Source: Carettochelys insculpta
Lineage: Eukaryota > Chordata > Testudines > Carettochelyidae
Reading direction: 5' to 3'
Length of the DNA: 64,000 nt
Assembly: GCF_033958435.1 (NCBI RefSeq)
Contig: NC_134138.1
Location: forward strand, 178,916,798 to 178,980,797
In this document: positions 23,235-33,560 of the stretch, piece by piece
Position numbering within the stretch: the stretch's first letter is position 1
Layout: the number at the start of each line of letters is the position of its first letter
Notes under the pieces: generated by a model
What the model was told of the DNA's origin: nothing
The model's database searches: none
The model's input: only the letters and a program-made list of their open reading frames with translations
Program-made: the position numbers and the translations under genes

Positions 23235-24236
23235 TTGATCCTCTTTTAACATTGTGCAGCACATTGCAATGTAAACCTCTGCTTTCAGCTTCCTATAACT
23301 TTGCTGAAAACAAGAGAACAGCACTGACCATCACATACAGCCCCCACTTAAGGCCTCTCCAATGCATCATCAGTGATCTGCAACCCATCCTGTACAATGA
23401 TCTTTCACTCTCACAGACCTTGGGAGGCAGGCCTCCCTCACCTACAGACAGCCTGCCAACCTCAAACAAATCCTCACCAGCCGCTGCAAATCACAAACGA
23501 GTGGCTCTAGGCCTGGAACCAGGCCCTGCAATGGTCTTCGCTGCCAACTCTGCTCACCTATCTACACCAGTGACATCATCACAGGACCTAATATCAACCA
23601 TACCATCAGGGGCTCCTTTACCTGCACATCTGCTAATATAATATATGCCATCATGTGCCAGCAGTGCTCCACTGCAATTTACATTGGCCAAACTGGACAG
23701 TCTCTGTTTAAAAAATAAATGGACATAAATCAGACATCAGGAATGGTAATGTACAGAAGCCTGTGGGCGAACACTTCAACCTCCCTGGACACTCAGTGGC
23801 AGATTTAAGGGTGGCAGTCCTGAAACAAAGAAATTTCAAAAATCAAATGGAGAGAGAAATCTCTGAGCTGCAATTTATTTGCAAATTTGAGTGTATTAAC
23901 CAAGGATTAAACAGAGACTGGGAGTGGCTCACGGCTTATAAAGACAGCTTCTCTGCCCTGGGTATTAAGATCTCCCCATCAGACTCTGACAATGGCTCAT
24001 ATCCCCCTGTCTGATCTGACTAGTTTTTCCCTCTTTTGAGACCTACTATTGATAATGAGCCATTTCGACCCTGCTGAATAGACCTTGTCAGCTTTGGCCC
24101 TCCCTTTTTCTGGGACCCCACTGTTTAAATACCCCTCTGAAACCACCTTCCCCACGCATGCATCTGATGAAGTGGGTCTTTGCCCATGAAAACTTATGCT
24201 CAAAAACATGCCACAAGACTTCTTGTTGTTCTCGAT
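23235..24236 (+). mobile_element. Penelope-like element, 3' kilobase with GIY-YIG region
   Basis: The 3' portion of a Penelope-like retroelement: the linker after reverse transcriptase, a Cys-containing segment, the GIY-YIG endonuclease and the 3' tail (CATCTGATGAAGTGGGTCT, TGCCCATGAAAACTTATGC, GCCACAAGACTTCTTGTTG near 24158-24230). Reverse transcriptase itself is not visible, so the copy is 5'-truncated or its 5' part has decayed. The left boundary is an estimate. Confidence 0.8.
23325..24014 (+). pseudogene. PLE RT-EN polyprotein, C-terminal remnant with GIY-YIG domain
   Basis: Three frames must be joined. The first gives SPHLRPLQ..ISDLQPILYND, the tail of the RT region. The second (about 23404-23707) gives RQPANLKQIL, then CNGLRCQLC, a paired-Cys motif that precedes the endonuclease in animal PLEs. 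It goes on to IRGSFTCTSANIIYAIMCQQC and IYIGQTGQSL, the GIY-YIG core in which the GIY element is the degenerate IIYAIMC. A frameshift at an A-run near 23710 is followed by NGHKSDIRNGNVQKPVGEHF, the conserved Arg- and Glu-bearing part, ending at a stop near 24014. The endonuclease normally nicks DNA to prime reverse transcription. Broken here. Confidence 0.82.
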
Positions 24237-24489
24237 TTCCATACTGTCTCTCGGCCTCAGCTCGAATTTTTCTGGAAAAATTCTAAAACAGAATGCAGCC
24301 CTATTAAAGAACAAAATTAATAAAGAAGAGTTTTGTCAGATCTAACACACCTTTTATTTTTTTAAAGGGCGTGTTAGTGCCTGAGGAGCTTGCAGCAAGA
24401 ATTTAAAATTTTGTATTGTTTCTGATGAAAGTGCTCTCAGCTCTATAAGATGAAGTAAACCATCTGTAAAATGGGGCAACTGCAGCATA

Positions 24490-25142
24490 ATTAACACATG
24501 GTTTCAGCAAAACAAAACAGCAGAAATGTCACACTTTGGCCATGTCTACACGTGCCCCAAACTTCGAAATGGCCACGCAAATGGCCATTTCGAAGTTTAC
24601 TAATGAAGCGCTGAAATGTATATTCAGCACTTCATTAGAATGCGGGCGGCCGCGGCGCTTCGAAATTGACGCAGCTTGCCGCTGCGCATCTTGTCCAGAC
24701 GGGGCTCCTTTTCGAAAGGACCCCGCCTACTTCGAACTCCCCTTATTCCCACATGCATTTCAGCGCTTCATTAGTAAATTTCGAAATGGCCATTTGCGTG
24801 GCCATTTTGAAGTTTGGGGCACGTGTAGACGTAGCCTTTAAAGACTAACAAAATGATTTATTCAGTGATGAGTCGTGGGACAGACACACTTCATCAGGTC
24901 AACCTCATTTCCTGTACAGACTGACATTTGTAAGTACAGAGGTTCAAAAAACAAAACAAAAACAAAACCAACAACAGCAAAAACAAAAAAGAAACCTGCA
25001 ATAAAAACTGACAAACAAAGAACACAGGACTGAAGGAAGGGGCTGATGATTGGGGGATGTTAAGTGTCCTGCCTGAGATTATTACGAGCATCAAAGAAAG
25101 GGAGTGATTACACCTGTCCTCCCACCCCCCTGACTGGACCAT
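24490..25142 (-). mobile_element. Penelope-like element tail, minus strand, split by a MITE
   Basis: On the minus strand, from 25142 leftwards: a pyrimidine-rich leader, then GAACCTCTGTACTTACAAATG, CTGATGAAGTGTGTCTGTCC, GACTCATCACTGAATAAATC and TTTTGTTAGTCTTTAAA. This is the 'CTGTCCCAC' subtype of PLE tail. The expected continuation AAGTGTGACATTTCTGCTG lies beyond the MITE at 24538-24836. No target duplication identified. Confidence 0.75.
24538..24836. mobile_element. Harbinger-type MITE inside the PLE tail
   Basis: A 299-bp element with inverted ends of about 80 bp: GGCCATGTCTACACGTGCCC on the left versus GGCTACGTCTACACGTGCCC from the right. Each arm also contains an inner palindrome built from CGAAATGGCC and GGCCATTTCG. 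It is flanked by TTT on both sides (24535-24537 and 24837-24839). Removing the element and one TTT restores CACTTTAAAGACT, the expected PLE sequence. Many CpG and TTCGAA motifs survive, so it is not very old. Confidence 0.88.
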
Positions 25143-26336
25143 ACCGTGTAAAAAGTCTACTTCTTCTGCTAGCTGTTGTCATAATCATTTAGCTCAAATG
25201 GTAGATGTCCGAGTGCTGATCCTATTAATGACTCACATATGAGTCATAAGAGGAGTCAAGCAATATGCTTTTTTTTTTTTGCATTTATTTCTCTTCTAGA
25301 AAACTGGACTAAAATACAATCAATAAGCTACTATATTGTTACGGCTGAAAACCAAAAAGTTAGCAAATGCATGATTTAACATTGCCTATACAACCGTAAT
25401 TTCCCTTACCTTTATGTACAGGTATTATAACACTACTGTTATAATAGCACATGGTGCTATTTTTCTATATGATCCATCCGTCATTCTCTTCTGTTACAAG
25501 CTACTTAATATTAACTTTTTTCTCTCTGCTGGAACAGAGTTGCATTCATTTGGATTTACAAACAGAATCAAGCTCTCTCCACAGGGTGATTTTTACCCCA
25601 TGAAATATAAAGCAATGTACCTTGTCTACTTCCTAGATAACATTACTGATTAGTGTAGTTTGTTTTCCTGTATAACACTAATCATGTGAAATAACAGAGG
25701 GCATGTGATAAAATGACCCCATGTAGAAGGGAAGGAAATGTACTACTCTGACCATTAGAAACTCCCACTTGCACTTAAAAATAACTAACAAAAAAGAATA
25801 TTGATATTATACATTTCAAATGCTATTCTAAATCATACTCAGTACTAAAAAATACAGCAATGTTTACCTTTATATATGTTCATAAGAGAACAACAGGTCC
25901 CATTCAAATCTCTGCATTCAGACAGGATTTCCTTTAACAACACTAAGCTGTAAAGGAAGAAGAATACCCAATAGAGAGGGGATTATTCTGGAGGCACTGA
26001 AGTCAACCTCCACTATCCCCACATTGCAGTGCTGAATTAGCCATTTACATATTCCCTTCTAATGATTTAATTTATCTCCGAGGATGCAAAGCTTTTAGTA
26101 TTTTAGCACAGATTCAAATTTTAATATATGGTAACAAAGCCTGAAAATGTCCTTGTGAGGTTAAAAAAAACATTAACTTAAAAAAACCTCTCCTTATTCC
26201 CTAGTCTGGGGTGCCTTTTTCCATACAAAGAATTTCAATGGACACCTTGCAATTTTATGCCTAACTTTATGTGTAAAAAGGGCTACAGAAATCTAACTGA
26301 GAAAAGATTTCAGTCTTGAAATAAGCTAAAGGAAAT
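25143..26336. other. A+T-rich stretch without recognised gene
   Basis: No supported gene or repeat apart from a short poly-T run near 25270. The 79-codon ORF at 25414-25653 has no recognisable domain. Confidence 0.45.
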
Positions 26337-26430
26337 CCATGGAGAAGTGGGTCTTACCACAAAAGCTCATGACCTGATAAAGTTTTTGTCTTTAAGGTTC
26401 TGTAAGACTGCTTGTTACATTGAACACACA
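26337..26430 (+). mobile_element. Penelope-like element tail fragment
   Basis: GAGAAGTGGGTCTTACCACA, CAAAAGCTCATGACCTGATA, TTTTTGTCTTTAAGGTTCTG and AAGACTGCTTGTT follow the PLE tail order. A worn, strongly truncated copy of the 'CTCATcACCTgATAAA' subtype. Confidence 0.65.
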
Positions 26431-26531
26431 GAATATTTTAATTAAGACACACATCGAGCCAAATTTGCTGTCATGTTTCTTTTGTATTCTTCAGCCAGTT
26501 GTCTCCAGCTACCTTACATTAATATATAGAA

Positions 26532-26819
26532 TAGAGTTACCAGTTTGTCCTAATGTTTAGGCAGGAGATGTCCCAGTGGGGGGGGGGCATGGTGGGGAAC
26601 CCTGGCAGCCCCATGGCTGGCAGCCAGCTGGAGCACCAGCTCCATTGGCAGCTCCAGCCACAGGAACCCCAGACAGGGGCGGGGAATTTCCCTGACAAGT
26701 CCCACGTCCCCTATTTATGCAAAAATGGCCAGTGGGACATTTTTGTGTAAACACTGGATGTGGGATTTGTCAGGAAAATTCAGGACTGTCCCCAGATTGC
26801 AGGACATCTGGCAATCCTA
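26532..26819. mobile_element. TIR element (TAGaGTTaCCAG ends)
   Basis: A 288-bp segment with left end TAGAGTTACCAGTTTGTCC pairing with TAGGATTGCCAGATGTCC from the right. The interior is G+C-rich with a run of nine or more G near 26579. Same class as 4544-4905 and 12946-13073. Chance ORFs on both strands. Confidence 0.65.
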
Positions 26820-28380
26820 ATATGGAAGAGTGTGTAGAGATTCTGACAGGTAAAGATATCCAGTGTGAAGCTGTTCTCTTTCTCCAGTGTAGGTTTATAT
26901 GTATAATGTTTGAGGCTCACAGTTCTCAGGAAAACCCTGTATGTAGCCTTCGGCTCACCTCTGGGACTCTAGTTCAGTTAGTCTTTGATTTGGCTTTTTA
27001 CATGATTAATTTAACACAGGGTTCCATTTAGATCTAAGAGATATCCAAGCATTATCTGGAAATGACAGATTCAGGCACACACAGAACCATTACGCTATGT
27101 GTTTATGGTATGTGGTATGTTATTACAATGATTCTCTTTGGTGTTTGTGGTTCCAGTGAAGACAAAACCAACTTCTGTAGTACTTTTCTGAAATTCCTTG
27201 TTTCAGCAACTGCTGTCAGGCACTTTAGGAGAAGGAACCTGTTTGTAAATAGTCAAGAAAATTAAGGACAGCCAGATAATACAATGTGCTTGGTGACATA
27301 AAACTTTGTAGTTCTAACTTGAAAAAAAGTTCCATATGGCTCAAAACTTTGTCTCTGCAACAGAAGATAGGTCAACAAGCAGTATTACAGCTCACATCTT
27401 GTCCCTCTAATATCTTAGAGCCAAAACAGCTGCAACAAAACACTGCATAAAATTTTGTAATCTCTTAATCAAAGATATAACTTGCAGCATTTTTTTAAAT
27501 CCATTTAGTAGTTCAAGTTTTTAGTTTCCACAGATTAAAGAATTCACAGTCTCAAGATGTCCCACTCCAAATGGCTCACCACAAGTGGCACTTAAAGAAT
27601 ATATCCTAAGCTACTGTTTCTGTCTACTTGAGGTCTTATTGAAGAGAAGCCTGTCTGATGGTTTGCAGCAGCTCTCCCTGATAAAGATCAATACACTCAA
27701 CCTTATTCGTCAAGCAGGTTTCCAGGTTCAATTTCTCAAAGATGAAGTATAAGAGTTCTCCCCACTTCTAGAGTTACTAGCAAGAATGGACACATTGTGA
27801 TACGTGGGCCCTACTCATTCCATTAGAAGAAGAACTTGGTCTTGCAAAAGGAGAGCATATCACAGTTGAACACATTCTGCAGCAAGTTATCTTCCAAAAG
27901 TGGTGCAGGAAATGTTATCAAGAAGCAAGCAATTAAAAAGAGACAAGGCAAATTTGAACGGCTTCCCTTTCCTCCTGGCACAAGAATGAGGTCTGTGCTG
28001 AGAACTGTGTACTATGTCAAATGAGTAATCATCACTACTGATCTTTGCTTCTTGGGGTACAATGTTTACTGATAGGATGAACCAATGACCAAATACAACA
28101 AAATTTTATTTCTGTAGGTATGTCTTAATGACTTTATATTGCCGATAGGTATCTAGTACTAAACAGGCCAAATAATTAATAATTTGCAGTTCTTTTCTTG
28201 TCCTTCTCGTATCTGAATCTTTTAACATTAATTCTCACCCTTACATTGCAAGCACAAACTATTAATTTTATAGGTGCAAAACTTCAGCTTAGAATGGCTG
28301 AGTCATGAACTGAGTCAGTGGCGCTTTTGGTTTCTACTCCTGTTCTCTAACTACAATTGGTTCTTCCTGAGTGGAAATTA
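26820..28380. other. No recognised feature
   Basis: 1.56 kb A+T-rich DNA with only short domain-free ORFs. Confidence 0.45.
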
Positions 28381-28699
28381 CAGTAGATTCTTTCATATCC
28401 AGTAGCCCCAGGACCAGGAGGATGCTGGATATTCAAATATTCTGGATAATAGAGAGGTATACCTAGCAATGCATAATACTAAAGAAAAACAAGATTAGAT
28501 ATTAAGAAACAAAAATGTATGCAGCACACTATATTGACCAAAAACAGCACTATTGTACACTGCAAACTTACACTATATTTCCTGTATTCATCTGTATTTA
28601 CTTTCACTATACTTATGGAAAACATAAAAAAAATTTGCTTATGGTTCAAATGCCAATATGAGAGTTCTGGGTAATAGAATGCCAGGCATGAGTTTACTG
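28381..28699. mobile_element. TA-flanked DNA transposon, Tigger/mariner-like
   Basis: The left end TA-CAGTAGATTCTTTCATATCC and the reverse complement of the right end TA-CAGTAAACTCATG form imperfect short inverted repeats with TA outside. The motif CTGGATATTC..TTCTGGATAATAGAG fits Tc1/mariner Tigger-like MITEs ('ATCCGGaTAATAgAG'). No transposase. Confidence 0.45.
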
Positions 28700-29039
28700 T
28701 ACTCCTTAAGATGTGTATTGTTAGGCATTTACGTTTACATATTGAGTGTGGAGGTACTATGCCCCAGATAAATTCATCTTGGAGCACACAGGTTGACAGT
28801 AGGGATAGCAATATTATTCCTATTTGTTGTATGGATGACAGAGTGGTCACCATGAACAGTCAGCATGTGTCACCTATTAAAACACAGGGCAGTAAGATAT
28901 AGTGCATTTTCTCTATACTCAAATTGTTAAGGGGTAATATTTTCTCAGAAACACTGATTTAAAAAAAATGAGAACCACTGTATGTTTGAAACAATCTACC
29001 CAAATGTTGCGTTCCACAGCATGCTCAGTATTGAAAATA

Positions 29040-29290
29040 TTTTTAGAGAGCCAGGGAGGCCACCAGAAATGCTGGGCCCCTGGGCAAGCTGTGGGAGTGT
29101 CTGGCTCTGGGCTCCTGGCAGGGCAGGGCCTTGGGTGTAAGCCAGCCCCCTGCACCACCTGGACCATGCCATGCCCACCCCAGCAACTCCTAAGCACCAC
29201 CTGCAGCATGCTGCCTGTGGCACCAGTGTTAATTAAAAGGGCTGGGCGCTCCAGCCACTGCTCCATTAGGCCCTCTTTGTCCTCAACCTG
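29040..29290. repeat. G+C-rich dispersed repeat, unclassified
   Basis: Begins near CCACCAGAAATGCTGGGCCC and runs to about TTAATTAAAAGGGCTGGGCG and CTCCAGCCACTGCTCC. It resembles a common reptile G+C-rich repeat. Overlapping ORFs on both strands reflect composition. Confidence 0.4.
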
Positions 29291-29814
29291 TCAGGGATTT
29301 TTCATCCCTCAGGCATAATCGTCCCCGTGGGCCAGGGGAAACAAGCCTTGGGCCTTTAATATCATTACAGGGGCAGGTAGACTCTAAAAGGTACATAGGC
29401 TGCCAGTTAGCAGCCCTCTGTAACGGTCACTCTGTGTCAGTTGGTTTTCCCGGTAACCTGAACTCACAAACATTTCAAAATCATGGATTTAAAATCCAGG
29501 CTCCTCATTGGATACAGGTGGGGCAGCCTCTAGAGGAGGACCTGTTTGAAAGCAGGACCTTCAGAACGTCCGTATGTAAATAGACTCATGACTAATGCAT
29601 AAGATCAGGGAATATAAGGCAGCGCCGCACAGCGCTCGGGGCACTTGGTACCAGCTGCCTCTGAGGCGAAGACTTTTTGAAGAGCTCCTGCCTTTTTGAA
29701 GACCCCCTGAAGCAATTCCACCTCCGCCCAGCAGGGTCCGCCTGCTGAGGTACCAGCTGAATCACTCACACAAAAAGAGCAAAGGCAGCAGCTCTGAGGT
29801 AAATTAGGCGGGAG

Positions 29815-30034
29815 ACGAACTGGCCTCACCCTTAGGGTGAGGTACTGCGCTCTCGCCCGTTAGCACCCAGAGCCTGTCATCACTGCGGCACCCCCGACCT
29901 CGCTGCCGACAAGCAGCTCAAAGGCGGATTTGGTGTGTGTCGAACTGGCTTCACCCTTAGGGTGGAGTACTGCGCACACATCAATTGAAGCCTAGAGCCT
30001 GCCACCTTCGCAGCACCTACGCTCTCGCTGCTCG
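29815..30034 (+). repeat. Tandem duplication of about 125 bp inside the LTR-like region
   Basis: ACGAACTGGCCTCACCCTTA at 29815 recurs as TCGAACTGGCTTCACCCTTA at about 29940. Later parallel blocks are GTACTGCGC, AGAGCCTG and CTCGCTGC. The copies differ by substitutions and small gaps, so the duplication is not recent. Confidence 0.8.
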
Positions 30035-30364
30035 TCGCCTTGATTCTTCTTTGCCGGACGTGACCATCGCACTCAACTAGACTACTGGACAGGACCCTTA
30101 CACCTGATTGGACACGTAAAACCCCCTCTACGCCCTGAGACACTAACTCTAAAACCTAATACTCCATTAAGTAATTCGGGCTGTGTAGGGGAACTTAACG
30201 GACTGTAGCTCAGGTTGCAGTTTACCGGATCAACTAAGAGCCATAACCTGGAGCTGAAATTATCTGCCCCAAACTGCGCGATTGATTAATAAGCCCATAG
30301 TTAAGGCTTTGTTAGTTAACTGTTTATTGTCAAGAATTCTCTTTTCCTTCCTAACCTTCTCCCT

Positions 30365-30368
<4 letters not shown>

Positions 30369-30403
<35 letters not shown>
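30369..30403. repeat. (CT)n microsatellite
   Basis: About 17 uninterrupted CT units. Confidence 0.95.
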
Positions 30404-30405
<2 letters not shown>

Positions 30406-30850
30406 ATTCCCACTGGGAAAATCCGTCATATATTATCTCAGTTGGGAGGAAACCTTGATAGGCTGGACCTCAAGGTTTCCAACAGGGTGACTCAACTAGT
30501 CATCCAGAGCAAATAGGGGTAAAAAACTAATTTATCTTCCCTAGCTCGGAGAAAAACTTACTTCAAAACTCATTAAGTCTTTTACCCTTTTGTTTTATAA
30601 GAGAAGTCTCTCATAAACTCCTTCCATGGAATTCTTGTTGATATTTAGCATAAGTGTTTAGACTATATATTTTTAGAATAATTAAACTTAGTTAAGTTAG
30701 TTGTTAATGAATAGTTATACAAGTTTAGTTTACGCGCTGTGTTGTTTGTTTGTATGTTGCTGTTTTTTGTCAATAAATACAGTCATTATCTACTTTATTT
30801 TTCCTCTCCTCGTCTCACCCTTGCTTTTAACAAGCGAGTCAGCTCCTGAC

Positions 30851-31359
30851 CTACCGGGAATTAGCTTCTCCCCAGCCTCTCCCCTCTAGTACATCACTGG
30901 TCTCTAGGCCCCCTGCCAGAGGTGGGTGGGGTTGGCCTGTTGAGGAGCGGAGCAGCCTTTGCCTGTCGGCGGGTTTCTGCTGTCTCTTCTTTGCCCTCGT
31001 CTGAGGCTCCGTGGGGATCCAGACGGGACGCTGGTGCGGGGTCAGCAGGGGGTTTATTACCCGCGATTCTGCCCGCACTAACGAACCTTGGTGGCAAGCC
31101 TGTAGACAGCTGCCTGGTATGGGGTGTATTTTGTACAAATTAAATGTGAGAATCTCATACTATTAATGTCTTAGGGAAAAATTCATAATTTAATATGTGC
31201 TGAACATTATAGACTAAACCCTCCCAGGAGCCAATGATTTCATGTTTCTGTGGGCTACGTTCATTTTTGTGCAAGTCCACTGAACCCAGGTTTGACCAGA
31301 AATTAATCAATTTAAGAGTCTTTGACATTGCAATAAATCTGCCTGTACCTCCTCTCTCT
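30851..31359. other. G+C-rich then A+T-rich stretch, no gene recognised
   Basis: 30900-31100 is G+C-rich with mutually overlapping ORFs on both strands. It may still belong to the LTR-like element. No domain motif. Confidence 0.4.
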
Positions 31360-31769
31360 GGCTGTGTCTACACTACCACCCTTGTTCGAAGGAAGGATGG
31401 TAAGCAGGGTGTTGGGAGTTTACTAATGAAGTGTTGCCCTACATATGCAGCACTTCATTAAGCAAATTCCCACCCCCCCTGCAGCAACTTCAAAGTTTAA
31501 ACTTCGAAGTACTGGCTCGCGTCTAGCTGTGGCTCACCCATCGGTACTTCAAAGTGCCGGGGCAACTTTGAAGTCCCTTTAATCCTCAAAATTAGGGTGA
31601 GCCGTGGCTAGATGCGAGCCAGTACTTCAAAGTTTAAAACTTTAAAGTTGCCGCAGGGGGGAATTTGCTTAATGAAGTGCTGCATATGCAGCGCAGCACT
31701 TTATTCATAAATTCCCAACACCCTACTTATCATCCTTCCTTCGAATGAGGGTGGTAGTGTAGACAAGCC
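31360..31769. mobile_element. Foldback MITE with nested inverted arms
   Basis: About 410 bp. Left arm GGCTGTGTCTACACTACCAC, right arm read inward GGGCTTGTCTACACTACCAC. Pairing continues through TTCGAAGGAAGGATG and the TTTACTAATGAAGTG block. A second inverted pair nearer the centre, CTGGCTCGCGTCTAGCTGTG with GGCTAGATGCGAGCCAG, surrounds a loop at about 31540-31595. The single strand could fold into one long hairpin. Flanks TCT and CTC (or TCG) do not prove a target duplication. Confidence 0.8.
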
Positions 31770-32952
31770 CTCGATGTTATAAAGAGATGAAACAGCCTTA
31801 ATTTTATTTCAAGACAATTGTATGTAGATATTAATGGGCTAATCACTAGTGACTGAATGGCCAGTGGTATTGATTGTCACGTTACATCATTAAGTGTCTC
31901 TGGCTAGCTTTCACTGTAGCAACCACCTTTGGTCTTCCTTTCAGGGTTATCTTTGATTTGTTCTGCCCATCTTTGACACTTTTTACTCCTACTATGTGAT
32001 GCCTGCAATGTAAAGTGGTTTGGAGGCTCCTCCCAGTTAAAAATGCCAGGTCATCTCAGAAATACAGGAAAAACAAATCACTCCACTTCTATCCAATTTA
32101 CAGGAAAAATTGAACACTCACATTTCCCCATCTTTTTTTTCTATTTTCTCTCCAACCGAGTAAATTCTCTTCTGCAGTGATTCTTCAGGGGTATTAAGAG
32201 AAGGAAATTACTGGATTAGCTCCAGGTCTAGATGTAATTTGTTCCATTGGTTGCACACGCCATTATGTCATGCTGGCAGAATTTTCCACATTTCTCAATA
32301 GCTATTTTTCCCCTTTGACCCCTGGATTGTAACTCCTCAATTCCCAGGTAAATGCATTCCAGGCACTAAGAAAGATGTAAGGGTTATAGTGTAGCTAACA
32401 CTGGTAAAGCTGATTGTATGGCATAAAACAACAAGTTCTGGGATAACAACAGGCCTTCACTCTGAGGGGGATTTTTTCTCCGCAAGGAGATTTTTAATGA
32501 GTATTTTTATTTCACCCCATTATTAATTATCTGATTAGTAACAAGTTTTAAATTCACTCCACCTTTTTTATGTGGGTCTATTTGCACGTCATGATAAATG
32601 CAACATAAACAAATCTTATAAAATGGTATTCTTTAATTCTGTGAAATGTTTTAAGGGTGTCCACTGCAAAAATTACCCGCTTACGTATGTATGTGTATTT
32701 CTGGCATGATTCATTAACACCTCCACTGAGTCTAAGATTATAAACAACTGTCATCTGGCCTTGTCTTCCAAAAATCATTTCTAGTGCCCTTCATAAATCA
32801 TGAAACACATCACACGTTCCCTGGATCACATGTGCTTGTCACTAACTGCATTACAGAATAAACTAACAATTTTATCGGCAAAAAGTTGGGCTTATGCAAC
32901 CATTTAAACATATTGGTTGCCACGTGAAAATTACATACATTGTTTATATCTG
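31770..32952. other. A+T-rich stretch without recognised feature
   Basis: No gene, RNA or repeat ends seen. Confidence 0.45.
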
Positions 32953-33160
32953 TAATGCTGACAGACACTGGTCATCAGCAGGCGGGACTGAACCTTGGAT
33001 CTTAAGGGTTAAATCTATGAGCCTCTACAGCATGCACCGAAAGCTAACTCACCCTTAGCTATGGCTATAAAGCAGACTTCACTCTCCTTCTTAGGGTTAC
33101 GTATTTCTCCCAGCTAAGGAAGCCTGACCCAAGTTTCAGAGACCTCCCAGCAACTCATCT
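32953..33160 (-). mobile_element. tRNA-derived SINE, copy 1
   Basis: On the minus strand an A-box-like GTGAGTTAGCTTTCGGTGCA is followed by the B-box-like AAGGTTCAGTCCCGCC and then a tail containing ACCAGTGTCTGTC. Lies head-to-tail with a second copy at 33175-33335. No oligo-A tail or target duplication recognised, so the limits are approximate. Confidence 0.6.
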
Positions 33161-33174
33161 CCATGTGGGCCCAG

Positions 33175-33335
33175 GCCCCACTTACTGAACTGACCCAGCC
33201 AGGACATTGGCAGCCAGCACAGAACCTGGGACTTTAGGGGCTAAAGCCAGGAGTCTTGACCACATAAGCTAACAGCCAACGGCCATTTAATTAAGGCTGT
33301 AAAGCAGATTTCACTTCCCACGCCCTGTCTGTGTA
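33175..33335 (-). mobile_element. tRNA-derived SINE, copy 2
   Basis: The minus strand reads GGCTGTTAGCTTATGTGGTC (A-box region), CTTTAGCCCCTAAAGTCCCA and GGTTCTGTGCTGGCTGCCAA (B-box region and tail). It shares the order of blocks with copy 1 but differs in many bases, so they are separate insertions rather than a recent duplication. Confidence 0.6.
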
Positions 33336-33359
33336 TTTTATGTTTATTTATTAAATGCT

Positions 33360-33560
33360 CACATGAGAAGTATTAATTATCAGAAATTCAGTGATTTAAT
33401 AAAAGCATTACAGACACCACATTAAAAGGATAATGAAGATTTGAACAGCAAGCGAGAGGCAATAATGAGGGAGTTCCTTCTATAGCATCCAATTACTTGC
33501 TTGTCATTATCAATTAATTTGCATTATTTTGTAAGTTAATATGTAGAGACCAACTTATCT
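33360..33560. other. A+T-rich block dense in TAAT-type sites (candidate conserved element)
   Basis: Within 200 bp are several homeodomain-like cores: ATTAATTATC near 33374, CAATTACTTGC near 33491, and CAATTAATTTGCATTATTTTG near 33510. The composition and lack of repeat features would suit a conserved regulatory element, but no conservation can be measured here. Confidence 0.25.

Larger units (their letters stand above)
29402..30850 (+). mobile_element. Probable retroviral LTR, limits uncertain
   Basis: Promoter- and polyadenylation-like signals lie in the order expected of an LTR: TATAAG at 29613-29618 and AATAAA at 30772-30777. A plausible 5' start is TGTAACGG near 29402; an alternative is TGTCAGGG near 29289. 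The 3' end and target duplication could not be fixed. Inside are a tandem duplication (29815-29906 and 29940-30034) and a long (CT)n tract. The TATA-to-AATAAA distance of about 1.16 kb would make an unusually long R region. No gag, pol or env follows, so if an LTR it is solitary. Confidence 0.5.

Noticed and set aside
23222..23641. 139-codon ORF as an independent gene
   Set aside because: Only its first part matches the PLE frame; the rest is out of frame with the clearly conserved PLE endonuclease reading.
28968..29318. 116-codon ORF with Gly/Pro-rich translation
   Set aside because: Lies in a G+C-rich repeat with equally long ORFs on the other strand.
29815..30034. CRISPR-like or regulatory direct-repeat array
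   Set aside because: Only two imperfect copies about 125 bp apart in a vertebrate LTR-like region; a simple tandem duplication.
30905..31140. CpG-island promoter of a host gene
   Set aside because: G+C-rich but short, no downstream exon, and adjacent to the LTR-like element to which it may belong.
32953..33335. Functional tRNA genes
   Set aside because: A- and B-box-like blocks are present but no cloverleaf can be closed and the copies diverge; SINE heads fit better.
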